Shown here in pieces: positions 1 to 8,290 of a DNA stretch of 64,000 bases. Each line of letters starts with the position of its first letter. Position 1 is the stretch's first letter. Both the position numbers and the translations under genes were made by a program. The notes under the pieces are model-generated. The model was given only the letters and a program-made list of their open reading frames with translations. It had not been told where the DNA came from and did no database searches. The stretch spans positions 186,001 through 250,000 of the forward strand of contig CAJUFY010000002.1 of the NCBI GenBank assembly GCA_910586245.1, given 5' to 3'. The stretch comes from an uncultured Christensenella sp. GTDB lineage: Bacteria; Bacillota; Clostridia; Christensenellales; Borkfalkiaceae.

Positions 1-12
1 TTGCGTTTTCGG

Positions 13-70
13 CTCTATTCCGCTTTTTTCGCGCGGTAGAGTTCGCATTTCACGCTCTACTCACAGTAGA
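13..70. repeat. Half-site array upstream of XRE promoter
   Basis: A perfect inverted repeat, TCTACT-CAC-AGTAGA, lies at 56-70, ending four bases before the -35 box of the next gene. Further half sites are present at 13-17 (CTCTA) and 37-41 (TAGAG), so the same CTCTA/TAGAG word occurs repeatedly in alternating orientation. This is seen directly. That it is an autoregulatory operator for the XRE protein encoded downstream is inference. Confidence 0.45.
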
Positions 71-74
71 ATGG

Positions 75-103
75 TTGACAAAAACGCCGTTTTCGGCTAT
101 AAT
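75..103 (+). promoter_or_regulatory. Consensus sigma-A promoter of XRE gene
   Basis: TTGACA at 75-80, a 17-base spacer, and TATAAT at 98-103 match the sigma-A consensus perfectly. The expected transcription start falls on or next to the A of the ATG at 110, so the transcript should have essentially no 5' leader. Confidence 0.9.
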
Positions 104-109
104 GCGCGT

Positions 110-724
110 ATGGAAACAGATATCCTTGCCGAAACCATCGGTAAAAATATTATGCGGCTTCGCAGAATGGCGAATATGACGCAGTTGGAGCTCGCCGAGC
201 GGCTGAACTACTCCGATAAGTCCGTTTCGAAGTGGGAACAGGGCAACGGCGTGCCGGACGTGCGCATTTTGGTGCAGCTTGCCGATTTGTTTCAGGTCTC
301 GGTAGACGATCTGGTGCGCGAGCATACCGAAAAAGAGATCGTTCCCAAACATATGCGAAACGTAAGAAGACTGATCATAATTCTTTGTTCGGTTGGGCTT
401 TGCTGGCTCGTTGCCGTCGCGCTGTTCGTGTTCATCGGGATCGCGGCGCCCGGGCTTCCTTTCCTGTGGCTTGCGTTCCTTTACGCGGTGCCTGCTTCGG
501 CGATCGTCGTTTTGGTGTTCAGCTGCATCTGGAAGTACAAAGTCGTGCGCGTGGTTTCCGTTTCCGTGTTGATATGGACGACGCTCACCTGCATCTATCT
601 TACCGTTTACGCCTGCGTAGACTGGGAACCGATGTGGCTGATCTTCCTGCTCGGCATTCCCCTGCAGGTGCTTGCGCTCTTTTTCTTCGTTTGGTGGAAA
701 CGCGCGCGATTTTTGAAACGTTGA
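110..724 (+). CDS. XRE-family regulator with four membrane helices
   Basis: A 204-residue protein with an N-terminal helix-turn-helix of the Cro/C1 (XRE) type at about residues 10-69, including the recognition-helix stretch SDKSVSKWEQG, followed by four hydrophobic segments at about 86-112, 116-140, 146-168 and 175-196. It should bind DNA while anchored in the membrane; the signal it senses cannot be read from sequence. I place the start at ATG 110: a longer reading from 71 would encode the -35 and -10 boxes of its own perfect promoter. No Shine-Dalgarno sequence precedes 110, consistent with a leaderless mRNA. Inverted half sites just upstream suggest autoregulation (inference). Confidence 0.85.
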   Translation: METDILAETIGKNIMRLRRMANMTQLELAERLNYSDKSVSKWEQGNGVPDVRILVQLADLFQVSVDDLVREHTEKEIVPKHMRNVRRLIIILCSVGLCWLVAVALFVFIGIAAPGLPFLWLAFLYAVPASAIVVLVFSCIWKYKVVRVVSVSVLIWTTLTCIYLTVYACVDWEPMWLIFLLGIPLQVLALFFFVWWKRARFLKR

Positions 725-728
725 TTTT

Positions 729-750
729 GCGCGCCGTTCGGCGCGCTTTT
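729..750 (+). terminator. Short GC-rich hairpin with T4 tail
   Basis: Stem GCGCGCC/GGCGCGC with a GTTC loop, followed by only four T. It is probably a partial terminator, since no separate promoter is obvious for the next gene. Confidence 0.55.
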
Positions 751-772
751 CGGATTTTGTAAGGAGTGCTTT

Positions 773-1840
773 ATGAAAATTTATCCCGTTCCCGCGGACG
801 AAACCGTGCGCGTGCGCCGTGCGGCGGCGCTTGCGCGCAACCGAAAACTTTTGGGTATTTTTTCGGTCGTTTTTGCGATTTCGGCGGTTTTGTGTTTGAT
901 CGCGACTCTCGTTACGGTGGTCGTAGTCGAACTCGGTAAAAAAACGGAATCGCAAATTACGCTGTTGTGGATTTTAACGGGCGCGTTTGCGGCGGGCGCG
1001 GTGATCTTTGCCGCCTTGGGATTTTTTCTCTCCCGTGCGATGCAGTCGGCATACGCGGCGGAACTCGATTACCGCGAACGGTTGAACGGCGAAAACAGTT
1101 TCTTCGTCGGTGACGGTACGCTTGCGACGTTCGAAGCGGACGCGCTGCGCATTCACGCGGAAGGAGGCGGCAGAGAAGATATCCGTGTTCCGTATGCGGA
1201 AATGCGTTTCTTTTCGGTTTGTACCCGCCGTCTTCCCAAAGAAAAGGGCGAGCGCAGCGTCGTGATGGAAGTCCCCGTAAAGTATCTTGCCAAAAAGGGA
1301 AAGGTTCGTGCGGACGATCCGCCCGCGCTCATTCAGGCGGACGAAAAAGAGCGGCTGCTCGAATGCTTGCAAACGCACGGATTGAAGCTCGTCGGCGAGG
1401 AGCCGCCGCAAGAGAACCGGAAATTTACTTTGCGGCGGAAGTTTATATTTCCCGACCGTGCGGCGCGCAAACGCTCTCTCATTGGAATCGCAATCGGCGC
1501 GTTGCTTTTGGCGGGAGGAATCGGCGCGGCGTTCTGGCAGACGACCGTCGGGGCGATTCTCGGCGTGTTCGGTTTGTTTCTGATCGGCAGATCGTCCGTA
1601 TCGTTCGCGGGTGCAAAGCGGGCGCTCTGCTTTTACGACGAGGGCGTTTACTGGCGCGAACGCGCGCGCACGGATTGCGTGTTTTTGAAATGGAACGAAA
1701 TCCTTTCGGTATCGCAAACGGAAAAAGACGGCGTATCCCTTTTAAAATTCGAATGCGCATACGGCGCCTACCATTTTGCGAACGCCGCGGGCGCGCCCGA
1801 ATATCTCAAAGAAATCAAACCTGATCTCTGGAAAGACTGA
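773..1840 (+). CDS. Four-helix membrane protein, YcxB-like layout
   Basis: I do not recognise a named family with confidence. The 355-residue protein has two hydrophobic pairs, about residues 27-52/63-86 and 234-255/258-275. Each pair is followed by a soluble, beta-rich stretch (about 108-210 and 284-350), so the protein looks like an internal two-unit repeat of membrane hairpin plus soluble module. That layout resembles YcxB/PH-like bacterial membrane proteins, but the assignment is tentative. AAGGAG lies 6-11 bases before the ATG. It precedes mcsA by 16 bases and so is probably cotranscribed with the McsAB-ClpC genes, in the place where ctsR usually lies. Confidence 0.75.
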   Translation: MKIYPVPADETVRVRRAAALARNRKLLGIFSVVFAISAVLCLIATLVTVVVVELGKKTESQITLLWILTGAFAAGAVIFAALGFFLSRAMQSAYAAELDYRERLNGENSFFVGDGTLATFEADALRIHAEGGGREDIRVPYAEMRFFSVCTRRLPKEKGERSVVMEVPVKYLAKKGKVRADDPPALIQADEKERLLECLQTHGLKLVGEEPPQENRKFTLRRKFIFPDRAARKRSLIGIAIGALLLAGGIGAAFWQTTVGAILGVFGLFLIGRSSVSFAGAKRALCFYDEGVYWRERARTDCVFLKWNEILSVSQTEKDGVSLLKFECAYGAYHFANAAGAPEYLKEIKPDLWKD

Positions 1841-1856
1841 GCCTTTTGGAGTGCCT

Positions 1857-2348
1857 ATGAACTGCACGAATTGCGGCAAGAACGCCGCGAAACAATACGT
1901 GAAAAAAACGGACGGCAAAGAGAAAATACTTCTTCTTTGTCCCGCCTGTTACGAATCGCTCTATCCCGCGGGCGGCGAGGACGATATGTTTACTTCCTTT
2001 CTGGGCGGGGGGGCGCGTAAAAAATCCTGTCCCGCTTGCGGAACGACGTTCGGCGAATTTAAGCGCACGGGGATTCTCGGCTGCGCATCCTGTTATCAGG
2101 CGTTCGAAGACGAACTGCTTCCCACGATTCGTTACATCCAGGGCAAAACGCAACACGCGGGCAAATCGCCCGACGCGGGCGCGGAAGAAAAATACGATCG
2201 GATCCGCGCGTTGGTCGGGGAACGGGAAGAAGTAAAGGAAATGCTCGAACGGGCGATGCGCGCCCGTGATTTTGCGGAAGCCGACCGTTTAAAGGTACTT
2301 CTGAAAGAAATCAATCATAAGTTATATCGCGGGGAGGTGCGCTCATGA
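1857..2348 (+). CDS. mcsA: McsA, activator of McsB arginine kinase
   Basis: A 163-residue zinc-binding protein with four CxxC pairs (the first at residues 3/6, others near 28/31, 58/61 and 77/80) and a C-terminal UVR domain (about 125-160), the McsA architecture. McsA stimulates and anchors the arginine kinase McsB during protein quality control. I chose ATG 1857 because GGAG lies six to nine bases upstream and the protein then starts directly with the first zinc knuckle (MNCTNCG). A run of seven G at 2007-2013 lies inside the coding region in a Gly-rich linker. The stop overlaps the mcsB start by four bases. Confidence 0.93.
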   Translation: MNCTNCGKNAAKQYVKKTDGKEKILLLCPACYESLYPAGGEDDMFTSFLGGGARKKSCPACGTTFGEFKRTGILGCASCYQAFEDELLPTIRYIQGKTQHAGKSPDAGAEEKYDRIRALVGEREEVKEMLERAMRARDFAEADRLKVLLKEINHKLYRGEVRS

Positions 2349-3388
2349 GCGCGATCGTAAATTACGAAAGCGTAGCGGTTTCTTCCCGCATTCGCCTGGC
2401 GCGCAATTTTGCGGACTATCCGTTCCCCGCGCGGCTCATCCGCGACGTGCATGCCGAAGAACAGGCGCAGGAAATGATCAGTCTTATTTCCGCCCAGCTC
2501 GGCGGGCTGGACGCGTTCGTGCGTTACGATATGAAGCACATATCCGACGAGCGCGCCGCGTTTTTAACGGAACGCAATCTGATCAGTCGGGATCTGTTGA
2601 AACACAAAAAAATTTCCGCCGCGCTCATTTTGCCGGACGAGAGCATTTCGGTTATGATCAACGAAGAGGATCATATCCGCGCGCAGTATTTTATGAAGGG
2701 TTTCGATTTGAATACGGCGTTCGAACGCATCTCGGGCATCGACGACGCGATTTCCGAATCCATTCCCTTTGCGTACGATCAAACGCTCGGATATCTTACC
2801 GCCTGCCCCACGAATTTGGGTACGGGATTGCGGGCTTCCGTCATGCTGTTCTTGCCCGCAGCTTCGGCGCGGGGCAGAATGCGTACCGTCGTGCCCGAAC
2901 TCACCCGTCTGGGGCTTGCCGTGCGCGGCGCGTTCGGCGAGGGAAGCGGATCGGAAGGTCATCTGTTTCAGGTGAGCAACGAGGTCACGCTCGGGTATTC
3001 CGAACAGGAAATTCTTTCCGTCGTCGTGGCCGCGGTGGAATATCTCGTGGAAACGGAACTGCGCGAACGCGGACGCATGAAAGCGGAAGAAGGGAACGCG
3101 CTCAAAGACAAGATCATGCGCGCGTACGGCGTACTGACCAATTGTTGCAGGTTGGAAGCGCGCGAGTTTTCGTCGCTGGTGTCCGACGTGAAGCTGGGCG
3201 TCGCGCTGGGATATTTCGGCGAAGAGGAGAATGCGGAGCGCATGGAAGAGTTGGACGATCTGCTCGTGGAAATGCGTCCCGCCAACGTCAACCGTTTGAA
3301 CGGCACCCCGCTCGACGGGGAGGAACGCAACGAATTTCGCGCGCAATACGCGGCGATGAAAATTAAGAGCATGCGTTTGAAATCTTAA
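2345..3388 (+). CDS. mcsB: McsB, protein arginine kinase
   Basis: A 347-residue member of the ATP:guanido phosphotransferase superfamily. It carries the arginine/phosphate-binding SSRIRLARN near residues 12-20 and the diagnostic TNLGTGLRAS near 155-164. McsB phosphorylates arginines on misfolded proteins, marking them for ClpCP. Length is normal (about 350). It overlaps mcsA by ATGA and is followed 15 bases later by clpC, so kinase, activator and unfoldase are made together. Confidence 0.95.
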   Translation: MSAIVNYESVAVSSRIRLARNFADYPFPARLIRDVHAEEQAQEMISLISAQLGGLDAFVRYDMKHISDERAAFLTERNLISRDLLKHKKISAALILPDESISVMINEEDHIRAQYFMKGFDLNTAFERISGIDDAISESIPFAYDQTLGYLTACPTNLGTGLRASVMLFLPAASARGRMRTVVPELTRLGLAVRGAFGEGSGSEGHLFQVSNEVTLGYSEQEILSVVVAAVEYLVETELRERGRMKAEEGNALKDKIMRAYGVLTNCCRLEAREFSSLVSDVKLGVALGYFGEEENAERMEELDDLLVEMRPANVNRLNGTPLDGEERNEFRAQYAAMKIKSMRLKS

Positions 3389-3403
3389 CGGAAGGGAGTC
3401 GTT

Positions 3404-5872
3404 ATGAATCCGAACAATTATTCCGATCATCTCAATCAAGCCGTCGCGCTTGCAAAAGACGCGGCGACGCTGTACAAAACCAGTTACGTGGGGAGCGAGC
3501 ATTTGCTGCTCGGCATGCTCTGCGTGAACGATTGCACCGCGGCGAAACTGCTTGCCGAAGCGGGCGTGAAGCTTTCGGCTTACAAAGAAGTGTTCAAGCG
3601 GAACGTACAGCACAACGCAACCATTCGCGGGTTTACGCCGCGCACCAAAAAGATGCTCGAAAAGGCGCGCGAATTTTCTCTGAACGTTTCCGTGACGGCC
3701 ATTACCGGAACGGAGCATTTACTGCTCGCCGTGCTCAACGTAGAGGACAGCATCGCCGTTTACATTTTAAAGAGTCTGGGCGCGGATTGCGACAAACTGA
3801 TCGCGCGCTGCGAAAGTTTTTTGCAACCGTTCGACGACGGGGAAGAAGAGGATACGCCCCGCGCCGCGCATCGAGAAGCGCACAGAACGGAAAAGGAACG
3901 CCGCGGCGATTCGGCGCTGAGCGAAGAACTTTTGCAATACGGTATCGACCTTACGCAAAAGGCGCGGGAGGGCAAACTCGATCCCGTGATCGGCAGAAGG
4001 AAAGAGATCGAAAAGGTCGTGCAGATTCTTTCGCGCCGTTCCAAAAACAATCCCGTGCTCATCGGCGAACCGGGCGTGGGAAAAAGCGCGGTCATCGAGG
4101 GGTTGGCGCAGGAAATCGTTTCTGGAGAAGTGCCCGAACTGTTGCGCGGAAAAACGGTGTTTTCGCTCAACCTGACGGGGTTGCTTGCGGGCGCGCGTTA
4201 CCGCGGCGATTTTGAAGAACGGCTGAAAAACGTAATGGACGCGATCGCTTCCGACCGCAACGTGATTTTGTTTATCGACGAAATCCACATGATCGTGGGC
4301 GCGGGCGGCTCGGCGGAGAGCAAGGTGGACGCTTCGAATATTTTAAAGCCGATGCTTGCGCGCGGAGAGTTGCAGACGGTGGGCGCGACCACGCTGGAAG
4401 AATACCGAAAATACATCGAACAGGACGCGGCGCTCGAACGCCGTTTCACGCCCGTTACGGTGGATCAGCCGAACGTGGAAGATACGATCATCATTTTAAG
4501 CGGACTCAAAGACCGCTACGAGGCGCACCATAACGTTGTGATTACCGACGAAGCGATCGAGGCGGCGGCGAGCCTTTCCGACCGCTATATTACCGACCGT
4601 TTTCTGCCCGATAAGGCGATCGACTTGATCGACGAAGCCGCTTCGCGCGCGCGGCTCAATTCGTATAACGGGCCGGAAGAACTGCGCGAAGCCGAGGATC
4701 AGTACAACCGCTTACAGGCAGAATACGATAAGGCGCGCCGCTGGAAAGAATTCGAACGCGCGGAAACCCTTTTCGGGCAGCTCGAACGGCTGCGCGGGGA
4801 AATCGAAACGCTGCGCGAGGACTGGAAGCGCAAACGCAACACGACGCATCTTTCCATCGGCAGGGAAGACGTCGCCGAAATCATCAGCAGTTGGACGGGG
4901 GTGCCCGTCGCGCGGCTGACCGAGGCGGAGAGCGAACGGCTCATGCATCTGGAAGAGGAACTGCATAACCGTATCGTGGGGCAGGAAGAGGCGGTTTCCG
5001 CCGTTGCGAAGGCAATCCGCCGCGCCCGCGCGGGGTTGAAGGAGCCGAATAAACCGATCGGTTCGTTTATCTTCGTAGGTCCTACGGGCGTGGGAAAAAC
5101 CGATCTGACCAAAGCGCTTGCCGAAAGCATGTTCGGCGACGAACGGCTGATGGTGCGGCTCGATATGTCGGAATACATGGAAAAGAGTTCGGTCGCAAAG
5201 CTCATCGGCGCGCCTCCCGGTTACGTGGGGTACGACGACAACCAGAGCGGACAGCTCACCGAACGCATTCGCAGAAAGCCTTATTCCGTCGTGTTGTTCG
5301 ACGAAATCGAAAAGGCGCATCCCGACGTGTTCAACGTGTTATTGCAGATTCTGGACGACGGGCGGTTGACGGACAGCCGCGGCAGAGAAGTTTCGTTTAA
5401 AAACACCGTGCTGATCATGACCTCCAACGTCGGCGCGCACGAAGTGAAAGAGGTCGGCATGCTCGGCTTCCGTTCCGAGGACGAGGAAAGCGAATACGGG
5501 AATATGAAAGAGCGGATCGAGGACGCGCTCAAAGCTCAGTTCAAGCCCGAATTTTTAAACCGTTTGGACGATATCATCATCTTTCATAAACTGTCCCGCG
5601 ACGACGCGGCGAAGATCTGCGAAAAGATTCTCGACGGACTTGCGGCGCGGGTACGCGGCAAGGGAATCGGGTTGAAGGTGAGCGCGCGCGCCCGCATGAA
5701 ACTGGTCGACGAAGGGTACAGCGAAGACTTCGGCGCGCGTCCGTTGAAGCGCGCGGTGCAAAAGCTTGTGGAAGACCGCCTTTCCGAAGAAATATTAACG
5801 GGAAAAATCCGTTCGGGACACGACGTGATCGTAGACGAAGAGAACGGCGTTTTAACGTTTACGGAAGAATAA
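3404..5872 (+). CDS. clpC: ClpC, AAA+ unfoldase of ClpCP protease
   Basis: An 822-residue class I Clp/Hsp100 ATPase. It has an N-terminal double Clp repeat (about 1-145), a first AAA+ module with Walker A GEPGVGKS near residue 222, a short coiled M-domain around 425-475 (shorter than ClpB, as in ClpC), and a second AAA+ module with GPTGVGKT near 558. ClpC unfolds arginine-phosphorylated substrates and feeds them to ClpP. The start has GAAGGGAG upstream. It is preceded by mcsAB and followed by an acetyltransferase gene two bases downstream. Confidence 0.96.
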   Translation: MNPNNYSDHLNQAVALAKDAATLYKTSYVGSEHLLLGMLCVNDCTAAKLLAEAGVKLSAYKEVFKRNVQHNATIRGFTPRTKKMLEKAREFSLNVSVTAITGTEHLLLAVLNVEDSIAVYILKSLGADCDKLIARCESFLQPFDDGEEEDTPRAAHREAHRTEKERRGDSALSEELLQYGIDLTQKAREGKLDPVIGRRKEIEKVVQILSRRSKNNPVLIGEPGVGKSAVIEGLAQEIVSGEVPELLRGKTVFSLNLTGLLAGARYRGDFEERLKNVMDAIASDRNVILFIDEIHMIVGAGGSAESKVDASNILKPMLARGELQTVGATTLEEYRKYIEQDAALERRFTPVTVDQPNVEDTIIILSGLKDRYEAHHNVVITDEAIEAAASLSDRYITDRFLPDKAIDLIDEAASRARLNSYNGPEELREAEDQYNRLQAEYDKARRWKEFERAETLFGQLERLRGEIETLREDWKRKRNTTHLSIGREDVAEIISSWTGVPVARLTEAESERLMHLEEELHNRIVGQEEAVSAVAKAIRRARAGLKEPNKPIGSFIFVGPTGVGKTDLTKALAESMFGDERLMVRLDMSEYMEKSSVAKLIGAPPGYVGYDDNQSGQLTERIRRKPYSVVLFDEIEKAHPDVFNVLLQILDDGRLTDSRGREVSFKNTVLIMTSNVGAHEVKEVGMLGFRSEDEESEYGNMKERIEDALKAQFKPEFLNRLDDIIIFHKLSRDDAAKICEKILDGLAARVRGKGIGLKVSARARMKLVDEGYSEDFGARPLKRAVQKLVEDRLSEEILTGKIRSGHDVIVDEENGVLTFTEE

Positions 5873-5873
5873 C

Positions 5874-6395
5874 GTGCAAACTTTTATTTCGGTTCCGTTT
5901 GAAAAAGCGGAAAACAAACGCGAGATCAAACGACTGTACCGCACCGCGTTTCCGCGGGCGGAGCGCACGGCGTTTTATAAAATTCTGCGCGCTTGCAAAC
6001 GGGGCGGCTGCACGCTTTCCGCCTACTTTGAAAACGGCGCGTTTGCTGGCGTTTCCGTTGCGTTGGAGCGGGAAACGTTCGTGTATCTGTTCTTCCTCGC
6101 GGTCAAGGAAGACGCGCGTGGAAAGGGGATCGGCGGTCGGATTCTGAACGCGGTTGCGGAGCGCTATGCGGGGAAGACGGTGGCGCTCGACATCGAAGCG
6201 CTCGATGAAGAAGCTCCCAACGCTTCGGAGCGCGTGCGGAGAAAGGAATTTTATCTGCGGAACGGATACCGCCCTCTGAACGTGTTTTTCAGCGTGCGCG
6301 GCGTGCGGTACGAAACGCTCGTCCGCGGAGAAGGGCTTTCGGCGGAAGCATATCTGAAATTCGTAAAAGAGCGCGTAAAGGAATTCCGCGCATAA
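5874..6395 (+). CDS. GNAT-family N-acetyltransferase
   Basis: A 173-residue GNAT protein. The acetyl-CoA pyrophosphate-binding loop is visible as ARGKGIGG near residues 79-86, followed by the predicted YLRNGY strand-helix in the C-terminal half. The substrate is unknown. The most likely start is the GTG at 5874, directly after the clpC stop; GGAAG lies upstream. Its position as last gene of the mcsA-mcsB-clpC unit suggests cotranscription, and a strong terminator follows. Confidence 0.82.
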   Translation: MQTFISVPFEKAENKREIKRLYRTAFPRAERTAFYKILRACKRGGCTLSAYFENGAFAGVSVALERETFVYLFFLAVKEDARGKGIGGRILNAVAERYAGKTVALDIEALDEEAPNASERVRRKEFYLRNGYRPLNVFFSVRGVRYETLVRGEGLSAEAYLKFVKERVKEFRA

Positions 6396-6399
6396 ACAA

Positions 6400-6436
6400 A
6401 CGCCCCGTCCGAGTTCGGACGGGGCGTCGTTTCTTT
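6400..6436. terminator. Bidirectional terminator (clpC operon / ung)
   Basis: Twelve-base perfect stem with AGTT loop at 6400-6427 between convergent genes. The plus strand continues with a T-rich tail and the minus strand also has T residues after the stem. Confidence 0.8.
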
Positions 6437-6438
6437 CG

Positions 6439-7107
6439 TTATTCGCAAAGATTCCAGTCGATCGGTTCCGCGCCGTGCGCGGCAAGGTATTCGTTCGTTT
6501 TGGAAAAGTGCCGGCATCCGAAAAATCCGTTGAACGCCGAAAGGGGCGAGGGGTGCGCGCATTGCAGAATGCAGTGCTTGCGGCTGTCGATCAGCGGAAC
6601 TTTCCGCCGCGCGTTGCCGCCCCACAGGATAAACACGAGGTTTTCTTTCTGTTCGCTGAGCAGTGAGATGACCGAATCGGTAAACCAGCTCCAACCGCAG
6701 TTTGCGTGCGAGTTCGCTTGGTGTGCGCGCACCGTGAGCGCCGTGTTCATCAGCAGAACGCCCTGTTTCGCCCACTTCGTCAGATTGCCCGATTTGGGCG
6801 CGTCGAAGCCCAAATCGCTTTTCAGCTCTTTGAGCATATTTTCGAGCGACGGCGGTTTTCTGATGCCGTCCTGTACCGAAAAGCACAGCCCGTGCGCCTG
6901 ATTTGGTTCGTGGTAGGGATCCTGCCCCAACAGCACCGCCTTCACGTTTGCAAACGGCGTGTAGCGGAAGCAGTTGAAGATGTCGTACATATCGGGATAG
7001 ACGGTGTATTGCGAATATTCCGATTTCAAAAACGCGCGGATTTTTTGGTAACGTTCGTCCGCAAACAGGGGGGCAAGGGGTTCTTTCCAGTCGCCGAGGT
7101 CAATCAT
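6439..7107 (-). CDS. ung: Uracil-DNA glycosylase, family 1
   Basis: A 222-residue enzyme that removes uracil from DNA as the first step of base excision repair. Catalytic Asp63 lies in GQDPYHEP and His185 in HPSPLSA, both signature motifs of family 1 UDG. I place the start at 7107, where the protein begins MIDLGDWKEP; a longer reading would run through luxS and lacks homology-like content. The start overlaps the luxS stop by ATGA, making ung the third gene of mtnN-luxS-ung. Confidence 0.95.
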   Translation of the reverse strand: MIDLGDWKEPLAPLFADERYQKIRAFLKSEYSQYTVYPDMYDIFNCFRYTPFANVKAVLLGQDPYHEPNQAHGLCFSVQDGIRKPPSLENMLKELKSDLGFDAPKSGNLTKWAKQGVLLMNTALTVRAHQANSHANCGWSWFTDSVISLLSEQKENLVFILWGGNARRKVPLIDSRKHCILQCAHPSPLSAFNGFFGCRHFSKTNEYLAAHGAEPIDWNLCE

Positions 7108-7535
7108 GTCAGATTCTCCAATACGGTAAGATATTCTTTGAGTTCGCGTTTTGCGTCCTGCAAGTCGTGTTCGAGGTAATTGCCGCATTCTTCCCGTTTC
7201 GCGCCCGGAATTTCTTCGAGCGCAAGGGCGGCGGTAACGCTTTCTTTTAAAAGACGGAGCACTTCGCCGAAGCTCAGACGCAGGGTTAAAAGATAAAATC
7301 CCGTACGGCAACCCATCGGCCCGAAGTACACGACGTTTTGCGCGTGTTCGCCGTTGCGCAGTACGGTGGCGAGCAGGTGCTCGATCGTGTGCAGCGCCTT
7401 CGGCGAAATATAGTCGCCCGCGTTCGGCTTTTTAAAGCGGAGGTCGAACGTGGTGATCCCGTTTTCGTCCGTTTGGGCGTGAAGCCCCGTGCAAAGCGTA
7501 TCGTGATTCTTTTGAAACGAAGGAATTTTTTTCAT
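7104..7535 (-). CDS. luxS: S-ribosylhomocysteine lyase LuxS
   Basis: A 143-residue LuxS, shorter than the usual 150-170. It cleaves S-ribosylhomocysteine to homocysteine and DPD, the AI-2 precursor. Metal ligands are visible as His49 and His53 in HTIEH and Cys117 in EECGNY, and the catalytic Cys76 lies in MGCRTGFY. The shortening is at the N-terminal segment and C-terminal tail, with the catalytic set intact. It lies between mtnN and ung with ATGA overlaps at both ends, so it is translationally coupled to the enzyme that makes its substrate. Confidence 0.93.
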   Translation of the reverse strand: MKKIPSFQKNHDTLCTGLHAQTDENGITTFDLRFKKPNAGDYISPKALHTIEHLLATVLRNGEHAQNVVYFGPMGCRTGFYLLTLRLSFGEVLRLLKESVTAALALEEIPGAKREECGNYLEHDLQDAKRELKEYLTVLENLT

Positions 7536-8185
7536 GCGATAAGCTCCAGAATCGTGCGCATATTCGCTTTCAGCGCGCCGTTGGCGCGCGCAAGATTGCA
7601 TTCGAATTGTTCCGTCGTGCTGCCCGCGCCGTAAACGTCGGAAACGGCTTTTACGGAAACGAAGGGCACGCCCGCGCTTTTGCAGACCTGTGCGATCGCG
7701 GCGCCTTCCATGTCGCGCAGATCGGCGCCCAGACGGATCAGAAGGGCGTGGTCGGCAGGGGAATCGTTGAAGCGGTCTCCCGTGCCCAGCGCGCGGCGGG
7801 GGAAGGGAAGATCCGGAACGAAGAGGGGCAAAAAGTTTTCCGTTTCGCCGTCCAGCGTGCCGATTTCGCCGCCTTCGAGTTGCGTGATGTCAAAGTCGTA
7901 CTGCACGGCTTTTTCGACGGCGTAAAGCGCGCAGACTTCCGTCTTTTTGTGCAAGCCGCCCGCCACGCCGTAATTGAACAGGATGTCCGCGCCCTTTGCC
8001 AATACGGCAGCCGCGCCGACGGCGGCGTTAACTTTCCCTACGCCGCATATGCAGACCGCCACTTCCTTCCCGAACGCTTTTCCCGTGTAAAGCGGTTTTC
8101 CGTTTACGGTGGTTTGATTTTCGATTTTTGTCTGCGAAAGCAGCGCTTCCGCTTCGCTTTCCAGAGCGATCACACAGCCGATCAT
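7532..8185 (-). CDS. mtnN: MTA/SAH nucleosidase
   Basis: A 217-residue 5'-methylthioadenosine/S-adenosylhomocysteine nucleosidase (Pfs). It hydrolyses the toxic SAM by-products MTA and SAH to adenine plus the ribosyl thioether that LuxS then processes. Family features are the N-terminal acidic stretch ALESEAEAL, GVGKVNAA near residues 49-56, DMEGAA at 158-163 containing the ribose-binding Glu, and the proton-donor Asp in VSD at 181-183. GGAGG precedes the ATG. First gene of the mtnN-luxS-ung unit, from a TTGCGT-17-TATAAT promoter. Confidence 0.94.
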   Translation of the reverse strand: MIGCVIALESEAEALLSQTKIENQTTVNGKPLYTGKAFGKEVAVCICGVGKVNAAVGAAAVLAKGADILFNYGVAGGLHKKTEVCALYAVEKAVQYDFDITQLEGGEIGTLDGETENFLPLFVPDLPFPRRALGTGDRFNDSPADHALLIRLGADLRDMEGAAIAQVCKSAGVPFVSVKAVSDVYGAGSTTEQFECNLARANGALKANMRTILELIA

Positions 8186-8209
8186 ACGCCCTCCGATCTT
8201 TTTTCGTAT

Positions 8210-8238
8210 ATTATAACAATTTTCTTTGAAAAACGCAA
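8210..8238 (-). promoter_or_regulatory. Promoter of mtnN-luxS-ung
   Basis: On the minus strand, TTGCGT (8238-8233), 17 bases, TATAAT (8215-8210), about 20 bases upstream of the mtnN ribosome-binding site. Confidence 0.7.
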
Positions 8239-8290
8239 CGATCCGTATAAACTTTTCCGCATTGTAAATAATTGCGCCAAAGGAGGATTT

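Noticed and set aside
71..109. Upstream ATG at 71 for the XRE regulator
   Set aside because: The added codons are the -35 and -10 boxes of a perfect promoter.
7607..8290. Open frame upstream of the ferritin-like gene
   Set aside because: Antisense to mtnN, odd composition, and AGGAGG-ATG at 8291 defines a clean start.
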